A model generated the notes under the pieces. That model saw only the letters and a program-made list of their open reading frames with translations, had not been told where the DNA came from and made no database searches. Source: JAUMBM01 sp964441755 (lineage in GTDB: Bacteria; Bacteroidota; Bacteroidia; Chitinophagales; Saprospiraceae). Taken from it: a stretch of DNA of 46,310 nucleotides. Every line of letters starts with the position of its first letter. Within the stretch, counting starts at the first letter, position 1. The DNA is taken from positions 1 to 46,310 of the forward strand of contig CAYTVG010000025.1 of assembly GCA_964441755.1 (NCBI GenBank), read 5' to 3'. Positions 32,983-41,571 of this stretch are shown piece by piece. Position numbers and translations under genes: made by a program.

Positions 32983-34170
32983 TTAGTGCTCTGCCCGCAA
33001 CCGCCACGCGAGCGCGATGGCCAGTATGCTCATCAGTATTGCCAAATATCCAACATAGTGGTAGTTGCCCAACGAACCGTCAGGCCGCTCTACAATAATC
33101 AAACCTGCCAAAAAAGAACTGCCAGCCAGTGCCATTTCATTGACAGACTGTCGCATACTCATAAAACTACCGCGATTTTCAGGCTTCACCACGGCCGTAC
33201 TCAAGGTCGTAGCAGGTACATTCCTGCCGCTGGCGACAATGAAAAAAGAAGAGGTGGCCAGCAATGCAATACCTATGGAAGTTGGCGGCAAATTGGTGAT
33301 GGCAAAGATCGAAAACAGGGCAAAGAAACTCATAAATGTGAATACCTTGGCATGCCCTAAACGGTCAGATAACCTGCCAAAGAGGGGTAGCAGTCCCACC
33401 GTCAGCAATCCGCCAAGGGTGTAGATGTAGCCCACCTGGTGGTTACTGAAACCTATATTCAACTGCATGTAGGGCGCAATAAACGGAATGATTGTGAAAT
33501 GCCCCAACATAAGCGTGAGGGTAAACAACAACGCCATGCGCTGGTTGGCATCGCGAAAAATATTGGTCAATAGCTGCAGCGGACTCGGCCGCCCTTCTAC
33601 CGCTCGCACATGCGCCTGAATCGAAGGAATTACATACCAGGCAAGCCCCAAAATAAGCAGGGAAAAAAGACCTATCGTCAAAAAAGGTGCACGCCAGCCA
33701 AACGAGGCAGCCAAAAATATGCCGGCCGGTACGCCGGCAATAGAAGCAGCCGAAAAGGCCATCATCACCCAACCGACAGCCCTTCCTCTGCGCTCCAAAG
33801 GTATTACATCGCCAACAATAGCCAGAATAACTGCGCCCAATGTTCCGCCAAACGCACCAGTCATACCCCTGAATACCAAAAACACCCAATAGTTAGGTGC
33901 TAAAGCACAGGCAACCGTCGCCAGCATAAAGCCAACGTACAGCCAGAGTAGAGCCTTCCGGCGATCAAAACGGTCAATGTAGGCAGCACTGAACAAATTG
34001 GCAATGAAGGCAAAAAGAGCGTAGACACTCACCATCAGGCTGAATGCCCGGGGGTTGATGTCAAAAATTTTCATAAACTGTGAACCCAATGGCATAATAA
34101 TCATAAAGTCTACAATATGTGTAAACTGTATCAATGCCAAGGTCCACAGCAGTAAGCGTTCCGATTTCAT
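32983..34170 (-). CDS. MFS transporter (12 TM, drug or metabolite efflux type)
   Basis: 395 residues with about 12 membrane helices. The helix 2-3 loop RFDRRKALL corresponds to the MFS signature, with a second copy GRLSDRLGHAKV between helices 8 and 9, and ALFAFIANLFSAAYID before the first. It resembles the DHA1-type exporters (AraJ/Bcr-like) common in Bacteroidota. Substrate unknown. It is the first gene of a likely two-gene operon with the alpha/beta hydrolase, so a compound that is both exported and hydrolysed is one possibility. Confidence 0.85.
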   Translation of the reverse strand: MKSERLLLWTLALIQFTHIVDFMIIMPLGSQFMKIFDINPRAFSLMVSVYALFAFIANLFSAAYIDRFDRRKALLWLYVGFMLATVACALAPNYWVFLVFRGMTGAFGGTLGAVILAIVGDVIPLERRGRAVGWVMMAFSAASIAGVPAGIFLAASFGWRAPFLTIGLFSLLILGLAWYVIPSIQAHVRAVEGRPSPLQLLTNIFRDANQRMALLFTLTLMLGHFTIIPFIAPYMQLNIGFSNHQVGYIYTLGGLLTVGLLPLFGRLSDRLGHAKVFTFMSFFALFSIFAITNLPPTSIGIALLATSSFFIVASGRNVPATTLSTAVVKPENRGSFMSMRQSVNEMALAGSSFLAGLIIVERPDGSLGNYHYVGYLAILMSILAIALAWRLRAEH

Positions 34171-34305
34171 AATGGCTTTGTGCGCTTTTTTTATGCGCTA
34201 CATAGATTGGTCAAACTTTCAGCACATGCCGACTGCCTGACTCACCACCGGCAACTGATTTGCCGGCCCTAATAAAAGAGCCTGAACAACGCAATAGTTT
34301 ACCAC

Positions 34306-35550
34306 TCACCAAGTTTTTTGCCCCAGCTGCTTGGGATATCCAAGGTAGTACTTGGTATATACCCTTGGCTGGATACCATGGTCTGCCAACTGTGACATAG
34401 GGACTACTGCACCGCTTTTTAGAAGAATACTGATTTCTTCCTGCGACGACGAATAGGCCGCATTTGTTTCCACCCCCTGAAATAACAGATAATCAACCGC
34501 TTGCAATGGCCACTCCGCCTGAAGCAGGCGGTCGCGTAAGCCGGCTACGTATGCTTCTGCGAAAGGTTCGTTCTGAAATTCAAGCCGGAAGAGTCTGCGC
34601 TGCACCAGACTCACGGACAGGAAAGAAAGTATCCCGTCAGGATGACGCTGCCATTCTTTCAGTGCCTGTGCAATGTCCGTATCATCCAATTCGGCAAACC
34701 GGTCTAATAGTTCGTCTCTGCGGGTATGAAAATCCTCACGGCTGAGCTGCTGGTGCTGTAAAAAAAACTGCAGAGCCGATGAAGCCCGGACTGCCTCCCC
34801 GGCTGCCACCAGGTCTTTGGCGCGCCGCAGCGTATTGACCAGCATTTTCTCGGCAGATACCACTGTCTTGTGTAGATATACCTGCCAATACATCAACCGA
34901 CGGGCAATCAGAAATTTTTCAATGGAGTACAGCCCCTTTTCCTCCACAACCAGCTCGCCCGCATGGACGGCCAGCATCTTAATGATGCGGTCATACCCAA
35001 TCACCCCTTCACTCACACCGGTAAAATAGCTGTCTCTGTTGAGGTAGTCCATACGATCCATATCCAACTGGCTACTCACCAGTTGGTGCAAAAATCGCTT
35101 GGGATACTCATCTTTGAATATGGCGATAGCTACTGACAGCCGCCCGTCAAAGTACTCGTTGAGCCGCTCCATAAACAGTACCGACAACTCTTCGTGATGG
35201 ATCTGTATGAGCGTGTGCTCGAGGGTGTGTGAAAAGGGTCCGTGCCCGATATCGTGCAGCAATATGGCAATCCCGGCGGCTTCTGCCTCTTCGTCGGTGA
35301 TGTGGGTTCCCTTTCCCCGCAGTACGGCTATGGCTTCCTGCATCAGGTGATAGGCACCCAGTGCATGGTGAAAGCGGGTGTGCAGGGCCCCCGGATATAC
35401 ATAATGTGTCAGGCTCACCTGCTTAATCCGCCGGAGCCGCTGAAAGTAGGGGTGTTCAATGAGATCATAAATGATACCGTAGGGCACTGTCACAAAGCCG
35501 TAAACGGGGTCATTGAGTATTTTCTGTCGCTTCATAAGCTGTCGCTGCAC
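34306..35550 (-). CDS. HD-domain phosphohydrolase
   Basis: 414 residues of the HD superfamily group related to dGTPases and YdhJ-type proteins. The metal-binding HD is in AILLHDIGHGPFSHTLEH (His99-Asp100); an earlier His lies in TRFHHALGAYHL (61-62), and the last Asp is in QLDMDRMDYLNRDSYFTG. It should be a cytosolic phosphohydrolase acting on nucleotides or a signalling phosphate ester, but the substrate is unknown. The start lies only 5 bp after the stop of the peptidase gene, so the two are co-transcribed; an ATG six codons in (35532) is an equally likely start. Confidence 0.85.
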   Translation of the reverse strand: MQRQLMKRQKILNDPVYGFVTVPYGIIYDLIEHPYFQRLRRIKQVSLTHYVYPGALHTRFHHALGAYHLMQEAIAVLRGKGTHITDEEAEAAGIAILLHDIGHGPFSHTLEHTLIQIHHEELSVLFMERLNEYFDGRLSVAIAIFKDEYPKRFLHQLVSSQLDMDRMDYLNRDSYFTGVSEGVIGYDRIIKMLAVHAGELVVEEKGLYSIEKFLIARRLMYWQVYLHKTVVSAEKMLVNTLRRAKDLVAAGEAVRASSALQFFLQHQQLSREDFHTRRDELLDRFAELDDTDIAQALKEWQRHPDGILSFLSVSLVQRRLFRLEFQNEPFAEAYVAGLRDRLLQAEWPLQAVDYLLFQGVETNAAYSSSQEEISILLKSGAVVPMSQLADHGIQPRVYTKYYLGYPKQLGQKTW

Positions 35551-35555
35551 CTGTG

Positions 35556-38500
35556 TTAAAAACGAGCCAATACATCATCCAGCAGCTGCCAGGGGGTAAG
35601 TTTGTGCAGGGAGAGTCGTACGTTGATCCTGACAGGAAAACGCCCGCCCCCGGGTACTACGCCCTGCAGTCGCTCGCTCACCAACAAAGGCCAGTAAAGG
35701 CCAAACTTACCCATGCGGTCTTCTATGGCTATACCGGCAGCCCCCATCGGTCCTGTGGAGTTGTCAATCCTCTCTTCCCGGCCGTAGTAGGCGATATCGC
35801 CCCAAAGCCGCAGCGGTAAGGCGGTAGGCAGGAAAGGAAAATCAGTCGTCACATTGGCTGCCACCAAAAAAGACTGGCTCCTGCCAAGATAGGAAGGTAA
35901 CAACGGCAGCCTGAAACCGCCCTGTCCGCTGCCTGTCATTTGTGCCGCCAGCCCACTGCTGGCCTGCCTGTCCATAAAATACTGATCGAATCTGTAATCA
36001 TAATAGCCTGTTTGTGAAACAGTCAGTGCCGTTTGATTCAGTATGCCCTTGCCTTTCAGGCTATTATACGGAAAATATCCACCAAAAAACCGCCAGCTGA
36101 ACCACTGCTTTTGTCGATACTGCCACTGCCCGGATGCATCCACACTGAGTTTCAGGTAAGATTGATCCCGACGATCATATACAAATGAGTGGTACTCCAT
36201 GGCCGCTGTCAGCTGCCAGGGCTTCAGCGCTGATTGCTGTTGGTGCTGGTAGCTCAACTCACCGATGAAGCCGGGCTGCGCGTATCCAAGCCCCGCAGGC
36301 TCCCCTTCTATACTAAAAACAGGAATTTCGCGCTGTATGCGCCACCATTGCAGCGCCAGCTGGCGGCTCAGGCCGCTGCCGGGCTTTGTAAAAAGCTCCG
36401 CCTGCAGCCTGCCTGTAAGCCTGATGGCGCGCAGGGTCGTGTCGGCTGATGCTCCCCATGAAGCGGTATGAAAACTACTGACATTGCCACTCAGCTGCCA
36501 GGCTGCAATTTTTCCTGCCGCAGGATACCAGCGATACCGTGCCCCCGCAGTTCCGTTCAATGCACCACTGCGCACGCCATAGAGGGGTAGAGCGTACCAG
36601 GCCGCTTTTTTTTCCGGTAAAAGCCCCCCGTGCAGCAGCCCCCCCAGCAGCAGGCCGTCATAGGTGTTCCACCCCCCTGCCGGGGCAACGTATATACTGC
36701 TGCGGTCTTGCCGGTTATAGCCTGCCAACAACCTCAACTGCAGGGGTTCCCATTTTTTACACAAACCCGCTGCCCGGCTGCTGTTGTTTTGGCGGTTTGC
36801 CTCCAATGTCTGCCGATGCGCGTCCAGCATGCCCCGGTCGATCTCTCCCGTCAGCGGAATCCTGATCGTCCGGCTGCCCGCAAACCCGGCCTGCCAGCCC
36901 TCATGTACCAGCCGGTCGGCTGCATATAGTGAAATCGGGAAGGGTCCGTCTACGTTGGCCATATTGCTGACAACCAGCTCGGCAGTGTCGCCAACCATCC
37001 TCAAACGCTCAATCTTATAGTCCTGCCGCCCCCGACTGTACAGAAACCCTTCAAACAGCCATGACAAGTCTTCTCCACTTGCCTTTTCCAGCACAGCCTT
37101 CAGGTCGTCAGGCCGGGGGTGCTTAAACTGCCACTGGCGATAGTATTGTTGCATAGCACTGTCTACCCGTTGAGTTCCCCTGTACCCCTCCCACTGGGCC
37201 AATGCCAGCGCGGGTTTGGCATAAGCCCCCAGGTAGTAGTTGATGGGTCGAAATGCCCCCGAATGGGTACTGGCAGCCTGATCAATGTGTCGGCAGTTGA
37301 CAACTTCCCACAGTGCCATTTCCTGTGCTATGTCTTCCCCGGCAGTCAGAAAGTCGGGTAAGGTCTCTGCATGACTGTCCGGATAATATTGTTGCATGTA
37401 TCGCCGCTCATAATAACTATTGAGGCCTTCGTCCATCCAGGCAAAATCGCGCTCGTTGCTGGCCAGCACACCGTAGAACCAGTTGTGCCCCACTTCGTGC
37501 GCAATAACCCTGTCGAGACTCTTTGCATTACCCGCCTCTGCAATAATGGTCACCATAGGATACTCCATACCACCGCCTGCCAGCAGAGCTCCCTGTACTG
37601 CTGTGACCTGCATATAGGGGTACTCGCCCACCTTTTCTGCGTAGAAGCGTGTACTTCGCTCGAGGTAGCCGAGCGCGTCTTTCCAAAGGTTCTCTTCCGT
37701 TTTGGTAAAAAAAACAGAGGCGGTAATCACCCTGCCTGACGGCAGGCTGAGGGTGTCCTGCAGGTGCTTGTAACGCTTATCCGCAAACCAGGCAAAGTCG
37801 TGCACATTGTCGGCGCGATAATGCAGGATCTTCCAGCCGGGTGCTGAAGGCGGAAAAGGCTCTTCAACCCGCCCCCGGGCGGGGTTGCGAAGGGTGTCGA
37901 GATACTGCCGGGTCTGCAGGTTGAGCTCCCGCAGCCGGCGTAGTTCGTCCTGATTTTGCAACATGCCCGTAGCGCCTACCTGATAATTGTCGGGCAGGGT
38001 TATGTATACGTCATAAGATGCAAAATCACTATAAAATTCTCCCATGTCCAGATAAGGCATAGGATGCCAGCCATCCCTGTCGTATACTGCCGGCTTGGGA
38101 TACCACTGGCTGATCTGGTAGGCCTGACCTTCATGCCCCAATCGGGAAATAGCCGCCGGAATTTTTACCCGAAAGGGTGTCTCGATGGTCAGTGCCTTGC
38201 CCGGTGGCAATGGCCGATCGGCCAGTGATATAAACACCACATCCGATTGCCCCTGAAAGGCTGTCGTCGCTGTGGGTGTACCGTCGACGCTGAATGCCAG
38301 ACTGTCTATATAGCCCCTGTCGGTTGAAGGCATGTAGTGAAAGTCTGTTTTCAACTGTCCGAGCTGCTGCCGGGCAAAGGCGGTGTGATCATCCCGATAG
38401 GCGTTGGGCCACAGATGTATGTACATTTCATACAGCGTATCGGGTGATTGATTCGAATAGGTCCATTTAATATTACCAAGCAGCCGGTGATTGATATCAT

Positions 38501-38630
38501 CCAGCTGAACTTCAATCTGGTAGTTGATGTATTGCCGAAAGGGCGGTGCAGACTGGGCATAGCTCTTTATGAGTCCTATACACAAAATGCTAACGGCTAT
38601 AAAGCATCGTTTAATTATTTTTGTATCCAT
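35556..38630 (-). CDS. M1-type gluzincin peptidase fused to a probable outer-membrane barrel
   Basis: 1024 residues from the ATG at 38630, which begins a proper signal peptide (MDTKIIKRCFIAVSILCIGL to SYAQ); an ATG 20 codons upstream is less likely. Residues about 30-650 match M1 aminopeptidases: GGMEYP (353-358, in place of GAMEN), HEVGH (378-382) and the third zinc ligand Glu401 in MDEGLNSYYE. Residues about 655-1024 contain many alternating aromatic/polar strands (RLLAGYNR, LSGNVSSFHTAS, WRFFGGYFPYN, YDYRFDQYF) and end in VLARF, with the terminal Phe of outer-membrane barrels. It is probably an outer-membrane-anchored metallopeptidase with its catalytic domain in the periplasm or on the surface. 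Co-transcribed with the HD-domain gene. Confidence 0.85.
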   Translation of the reverse strand: MDTKIIKRCFIAVSILCIGLIKSYAQSAPPFRQYINYQIEVQLDDINHRLLGNIKWTYSNQSPDTLYEMYIHLWPNAYRDDHTAFARQQLGQLKTDFHYMPSTDRGYIDSLAFSVDGTPTATTAFQGQSDVVFISLADRPLPPGKALTIETPFRVKIPAAISRLGHEGQAYQISQWYPKPAVYDRDGWHPMPYLDMGEFYSDFASYDVYITLPDNYQVGATGMLQNQDELRRLRELNLQTRQYLDTLRNPARGRVEEPFPPSAPGWKILHYRADNVHDFAWFADKRYKHLQDTLSLPSGRVITASVFFTKTEENLWKDALGYLERSTRFYAEKVGEYPYMQVTAVQGALLAGGGMEYPMVTIIAEAGNAKSLDRVIAHEVGHNWFYGVLASNERDFAWMDEGLNSYYERRYMQQYYPDSHAETLPDFLTAGEDIAQEMALWEVVNCRHIDQAASTHSGAFRPINYYLGAYAKPALALAQWEGYRGTQRVDSAMQQYYRQWQFKHPRPDDLKAVLEKASGEDLSWLFEGFLYSRGRQDYKIERLRMVGDTAELVVSNMANVDGPFPISLYAADRLVHEGWQAGFAGSRTIRIPLTGEIDRGMLDAHRQTLEANRQNNSSRAAGLCKKWEPLQLRLLAGYNRQDRSSIYVAPAGGWNTYDGLLLGGLLHGGLLPEKKAAWYALPLYGVRSGALNGTAGARYRWYPAAGKIAAWQLSGNVSSFHTASWGASADTTLRAIRLTGRLQAELFTKPGSGLSRQLALQWWRIQREIPVFSIEGEPAGLGYAQPGFIGELSYQHQQQSALKPWQLTAAMEYHSFVYDRRDQSYLKLSVDASGQWQYRQKQWFSWRFFGGYFPYNSLKGKGILNQTALTVSQTGYYDYRFDQYFMDRQASSGLAAQMTGSGQGGFRLPLLPSYLGRSQSFLVAANVTTDFPFLPTALPLRLWGDIAYYGREERIDNSTGPMGAAGIAIEDRMGKFGLYWPLLVSERLQGVVPGGGRFPVRINVRLSLHKLTPWQLLDDVLARF

Positions 38631-38716
38631 AAGTCGCCATTGACTGATATATATTTTTGTATCGCCAATACTTCTGCTGCTGACAGGCATGCGGGTATTG
38701 CCAATTTCTGCCCAAA

Positions 38717-39265
38717 ATGAGAATTTTTTTCCTGAATTACATGCTTATTGTCGGCATATTACTGACTGCTCTGTCTGTACACTCGCAAGAAAAGGATATA
38801 TCTACTGTCTTTCCCGCCGCCTGGACGGGCGTTTGGGGTGGGGAGCTCAATATTTACACCCCCAAGGGCCTGGTGCAGCAGGTTCCCATGACCCTTGCCA
38901 TCCACCCGCTCGAAAATGGGCACTACAGCTGGACAATTCAGTACGGCACCGACAGCACAGGTCTCAGGCCTTATACCCTCGAACCTGTAGATACCAGCCT
39001 CGGCCGCTGGCAAATCAATGAAAATAACGGAATTATACTGAGCGAACAATTACTGGGCGGGAAAATATACAGTGTTTTTTCAGTGGAAGGTACACTGCTT
39101 GTCAGTATGGTGGAACTATCAGGGGAAGAACTGCTGTATGAAATTGTTGCCGGACCGCTTAAGCCGGCCTACCAGTCCCCCACCCCACCGGCACCTGAAA
39201 ATATCCCTACGGTAGATGTTTATAGTGCCCGCACGCGCCAGTTTGCCCGACTCCGCAGGCAATAG
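38717..39265 (+). CDS. Exported protein of unknown function
   Basis: 182 residues with a signal peptide (ending SVHSQ, about 24). The mature part begins near AAWTGVWGGELNIY and continues GHYSWTIQYG, NNGIILSEQLLGGKIYSVF and SVEGTLLVSMVEL. This resembles a small lipocalin-like or FABP-like barrel with the WxGxWxG start, but no characterised family is recognised. It is divergent from the M1 peptidase (86-bp gap) and ends at its own terminator. Confidence 0.7.
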   Translation: MRIFFLNYMLIVGILLTALSVHSQEKDISTVFPAAWTGVWGGELNIYTPKGLVQQVPMTLAIHPLENGHYSWTIQYGTDSTGLRPYTLEPVDTSLGRWQINENNGIILSEQLLGGKIYSVFSVEGTLLVSMVELSGEELLYEIVAGPLKPAYQSPTPPAPENIPTVDVYSARTRQFARLRRQ

Positions 39266-39374
39266 CGTCAACTTATTTTTATCCAATTTTTGGTACTAAC
39301 TGTAACCTTTCACAAGGATCTCCGTATAAGTGTATATATTCAATTTCGAAGAGCTTTGAGAGGCTATTACCACA

Positions 39375-39426
39375 ACCTGTACGTCACGTATGCTTTCACA
39401 TACAGCAATGACGTACAGGTTTTTTT
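39375..39426 (+). terminator. Terminator of the exported protein gene
   Basis: Perfect 12-bp stem ACCTGTACGTCA/TGACGTACAGGT, an inner TATG/CATA, then seven T. Confidence 0.85.
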
Positions 39427-39459
39427 ATGCTCCAAATCGGCTTGGTCGCCGCCTGCGGC

Positions 39460-39533
39460 AAAAAATAAGAAGCACAAAAGCCTGCATTTGATTTTTCTTC
39501 GAAAAATCAAATGCAGGCTTTTGTGCTTCTTAT
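39460..39533 (-). terminator. Very long perfect hairpin, terminator of the lipoprotein gene
   Basis: Two 33-nt arms (39465-39497 and 39501-39533) are perfectly complementary, with loop TTC. On the minus strand it is followed by TTTTT from 39464 downward and lies 53 bp past the lipoprotein stop. The arms are much longer than a normal terminator stem. Confidence 0.75.
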
Positions 39534-39585
39534 CGAACGCCTGGCAGCAACGCTGTCAGGCAACGATCACTTATGAGCTGATTTT

Positions 39586-40359
39586 TTACGGACGCTGAAA
39601 CAGCAAATTGCCGTCGCCATCAAAACCAAGAATCACCCGCTCGTCATCGTGTAGAAATACAACCAGCACAAGATTGGGCCTGCGACACGCCCGCATACCT
39701 TCCACCGCTCCAAAATTAGTCTGCACATAGGTGGCTATAGACTCAGGCAGGTTACCTACTGGCTGCGGAACGCATACAAACCGACAATTGGCAAGCACAT
39801 CCACTTCTCCCAGGTAATTTCCGTCAATGCTAAATTCCAGCACCACGGGTCGGGGATTACTGATCAGCACATAATAGCTGTTGAGATTGAGCTTCGCTCT
39901 TCGTATGCTGGCATCAGGATAGTTAGTGGCTATGTAGGAGCGAATAGCCTCGGGCAGCGCCAGCGGCCTGATTGGGCGGCCAAAGCGCCTCACACGGTCA
40001 AAGCATGGCCCGTGAGGGTTCTCACCCCCAAACGGCCCATTGGCCAATACCGCACGCAGATACTGCAAAATCCTGCCTTCTTCGTTGCAATATACAACTA
40101 CACCATTGCCCATACGCAACTCATAACCAAGTCCCCTCACCCTGTAAGCTTCTTCTACAAAGGTCTCAAATAAATTTTCTTCCACGAAGGTACGAGCCTC
40201 TGCTGGCAGCTCTCCTAAGCTCACTTCCTCACGTTCCACAGAAAGTGCAATCTCTTCAATACGTGCTTCGTCACTCACTGCCGAATCCTCCGACTTGTCG
40301 CAGGCAAGCACGCTCAACCCAAGTAGTGGGAAAATTGCCCACATCAATAAATTTTTCAT
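39586..40359 (-). CDS. Lipoprotein with three PepSY-like repeats
   Basis: 257 residues with a lipoprotein signal (LGLSVLAC, Cys20). Three similar segments follow at about 51-100, 135-183 and 204-253. Each begins LP(A/E)xxxxxVxxN/IATN and ends in a beta strand with xDGNYL, EGRIL or DGNLL, the pattern of PepSY-like (BLIP-fold) domains found in Bacteroidota envelope proteins. Extra cysteines (91, 119, 192, 196, 225) could form disulfides. PepSY-like proteins are thought to bind or inhibit proteases, but no partner is evident. Probably tethered to a membrane from the periplasmic side. Confidence 0.7.
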   Translation of the reverse strand: MKNLLMWAIFPLLGLSVLACDKSEDSAVSDEARIEEIALSVEREEVSLGELPAEARTFVEENLFETFVEEAYRVRGLGYELRMGNGVVVYCNEEGRILQYLRAVLANGPFGGENPHGPCFDRVRRFGRPIRPLALPEAIRSYIATNYPDASIRRAKLNLNSYYVLISNPRPVVLEFSIDGNYLGEVDVLANCRFVCVPQPVGNLPESIATYVQTNFGAVEGMRACRRPNLVLVVFLHDDERVILGFDGDGNLLFQRP

Positions 40360-40476
40360 GTCCTGTATTTTGGTTTAGTAATATCCTATTGCTTATTAGG
40401 TATCCGCACACTATGAAGGTTGCCTGCCAAACTGCAATAAATTTTTACTGATTTTTGTGACAATAGCTGAAAACAG

Positions 40477-40521
40477 ACAAGTGCCCGTTGATTTTACAGT
40501 ACAAAATCAACGGGCACTTGT
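40477..40521 (-). terminator. Hairpin after the PorP/SprF gene
   Basis: Perfect 19-bp arms (40477-40495 and 40503-40521) with a 7-nt loop, 48 bp past the PorP/SprF stop. Only a weak T-run (CTGTTTT) follows on the minus strand. Confidence 0.55.
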
Positions 40522-40568
40522 GCTTGTATGGTCAGAACGGCTTCAGGCCGCAAAAGAAAAATCTCTGC

Positions 40569-41492
40569 TTACATATTACCCTTAGGCTTATTCTTACCTT
40601 TTTTCAGGTAAAGCATAACCGTGAATTCATGCGAACCGCTGTTAAACTGCTGAAAGCGCTGAAAAGACAGATCGTAAGAGTAGTAAAAATTGAAACTGGG
40701 TAGCTTCGCGCCCAGCAATAGCCCCATAGCTCCCAGTGAACGATAAGAAATCCCGGTAAGCAGTTGATCTTGCATGAATCCAACATTCAGGTTGATGTCC
40801 ATCTGAAAAGGAGCATAGCGAATTTGCCGCAACATCAGGGAAGGCTGTATACTTACCTTCTGGTCATTGGCAAAAAATTTACTGCCTACTTGCAAAGTGT
40901 AAAAGCTGAAAAATGATTCCTGACTATCAATCCCCCCGGCAATATCATCAAGACGACTACTAACCAAGTTGTTGACTGTCAAACCAAAAAAAGTATTTTC
41001 GCGGTAAGTACCCATCAACCCCAACGCAGCATCAAACTCACCTTTGCCATTCAGCAAGTCTTCCAGCAGGGCATCCCCCGCCTGATAAAAATTTGCTGCC
41101 GTCACCCCGTTGTCTACGCCCATGCGCTCAAAACGTGTGAAGAAACCAAAAGCGCCCTTCAGGTCATCATTCAGAGCAACCCTGAAGGCATAGTCGAGAT
41201 GCAACTGTGTGCGTGACAACTGCGCAGCACTCTCTGAGAGAATTCCTATACCTAAGCCAAAAGTGCGCCCCACAGGCCCATTGTAACGCACCGCTACTGT
41301 CTTGGGTGCATCAGCAAAACCTGTCCAGGCAGCTCTGGCATTAAACTGCAATTGATAAGTTTCGTTAAACCCTGCAGCTGCAGGGTTAATCAATATCGGA
41401 CTTATCGTATAGTGATTAAAGATCGCTTCGTCTTGTGCGTACACCAGACCGCCATAGGCAATACACAGTAGTAGAAGAAAAAACTTTTTCAT
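40569..41492 (-). CDS. PorP/SprF family type IX secretion protein
   Basis: 307 residues from the ATG at 41492, which opens a signal peptide (MKKFFLLLLCIAYGGLVYAQ); the frame is open for 26 more codons upstream, but they are not signal-like. The mature part starts DEAIFNHYTISPILINPAAAGF, the signature of PorP/SprF outer-membrane proteins (xxYxxNPxxxNPAxAG), followed by barrel strands and LYLKKGKNKPKGN at the end. In Flavobacterium, SprF is needed to deliver the SprB adhesin to the surface. Here it follows a giant SprB-repeat adhesin with a type B sorting domain on the same strand, so it is probably that adhesin's dedicated secretion/anchoring partner. Confidence 0.9.
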   Translation of the reverse strand: MKKFFLLLLCIAYGGLVYAQDEAIFNHYTISPILINPAAAGFNETYQLQFNARAAWTGFADAPKTVAVRYNGPVGRTFGLGIGILSESAAQLSRTQLHLDYAFRVALNDDLKGAFGFFTRFERMGVDNGVTAANFYQAGDALLEDLLNGKGEFDAALGLMGTYRENTFFGLTVNNLVSSRLDDIAGGIDSQESFFSFYTLQVGSKFFANDQKVSIQPSLMLRQIRYAPFQMDINLNVGFMQDQLLTGISYRSLGAMGLLLGAKLPSFNFYYSYDLSFQRFQQFNSGSHEFTVMLYLKKGKNKPKGNM

Positions 41493-41523
41493 AAAACAAT
41501 GGATTTGTATCGTTTTTGGGATT

Positions 41524-41556
41524 CCGCGGAGCAGGACTGTCTCTCCTGCTCCGCGG
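41524..41556 (-). other. Intercistronic hairpin between adhesin and PorP/SprF genes
   Basis: Perfect 13-bp arms CCGCGGAGCAGGA/TCCTGCTCCGCGG with a 7-nt loop. There is no T-run on the minus strand, so it probably protects or processes the mRNA, or lowers read-through, and does not fully terminate. Confidence 0.65.
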
Positions 41557-41571
41557 TATTGTCTGTGCAAA

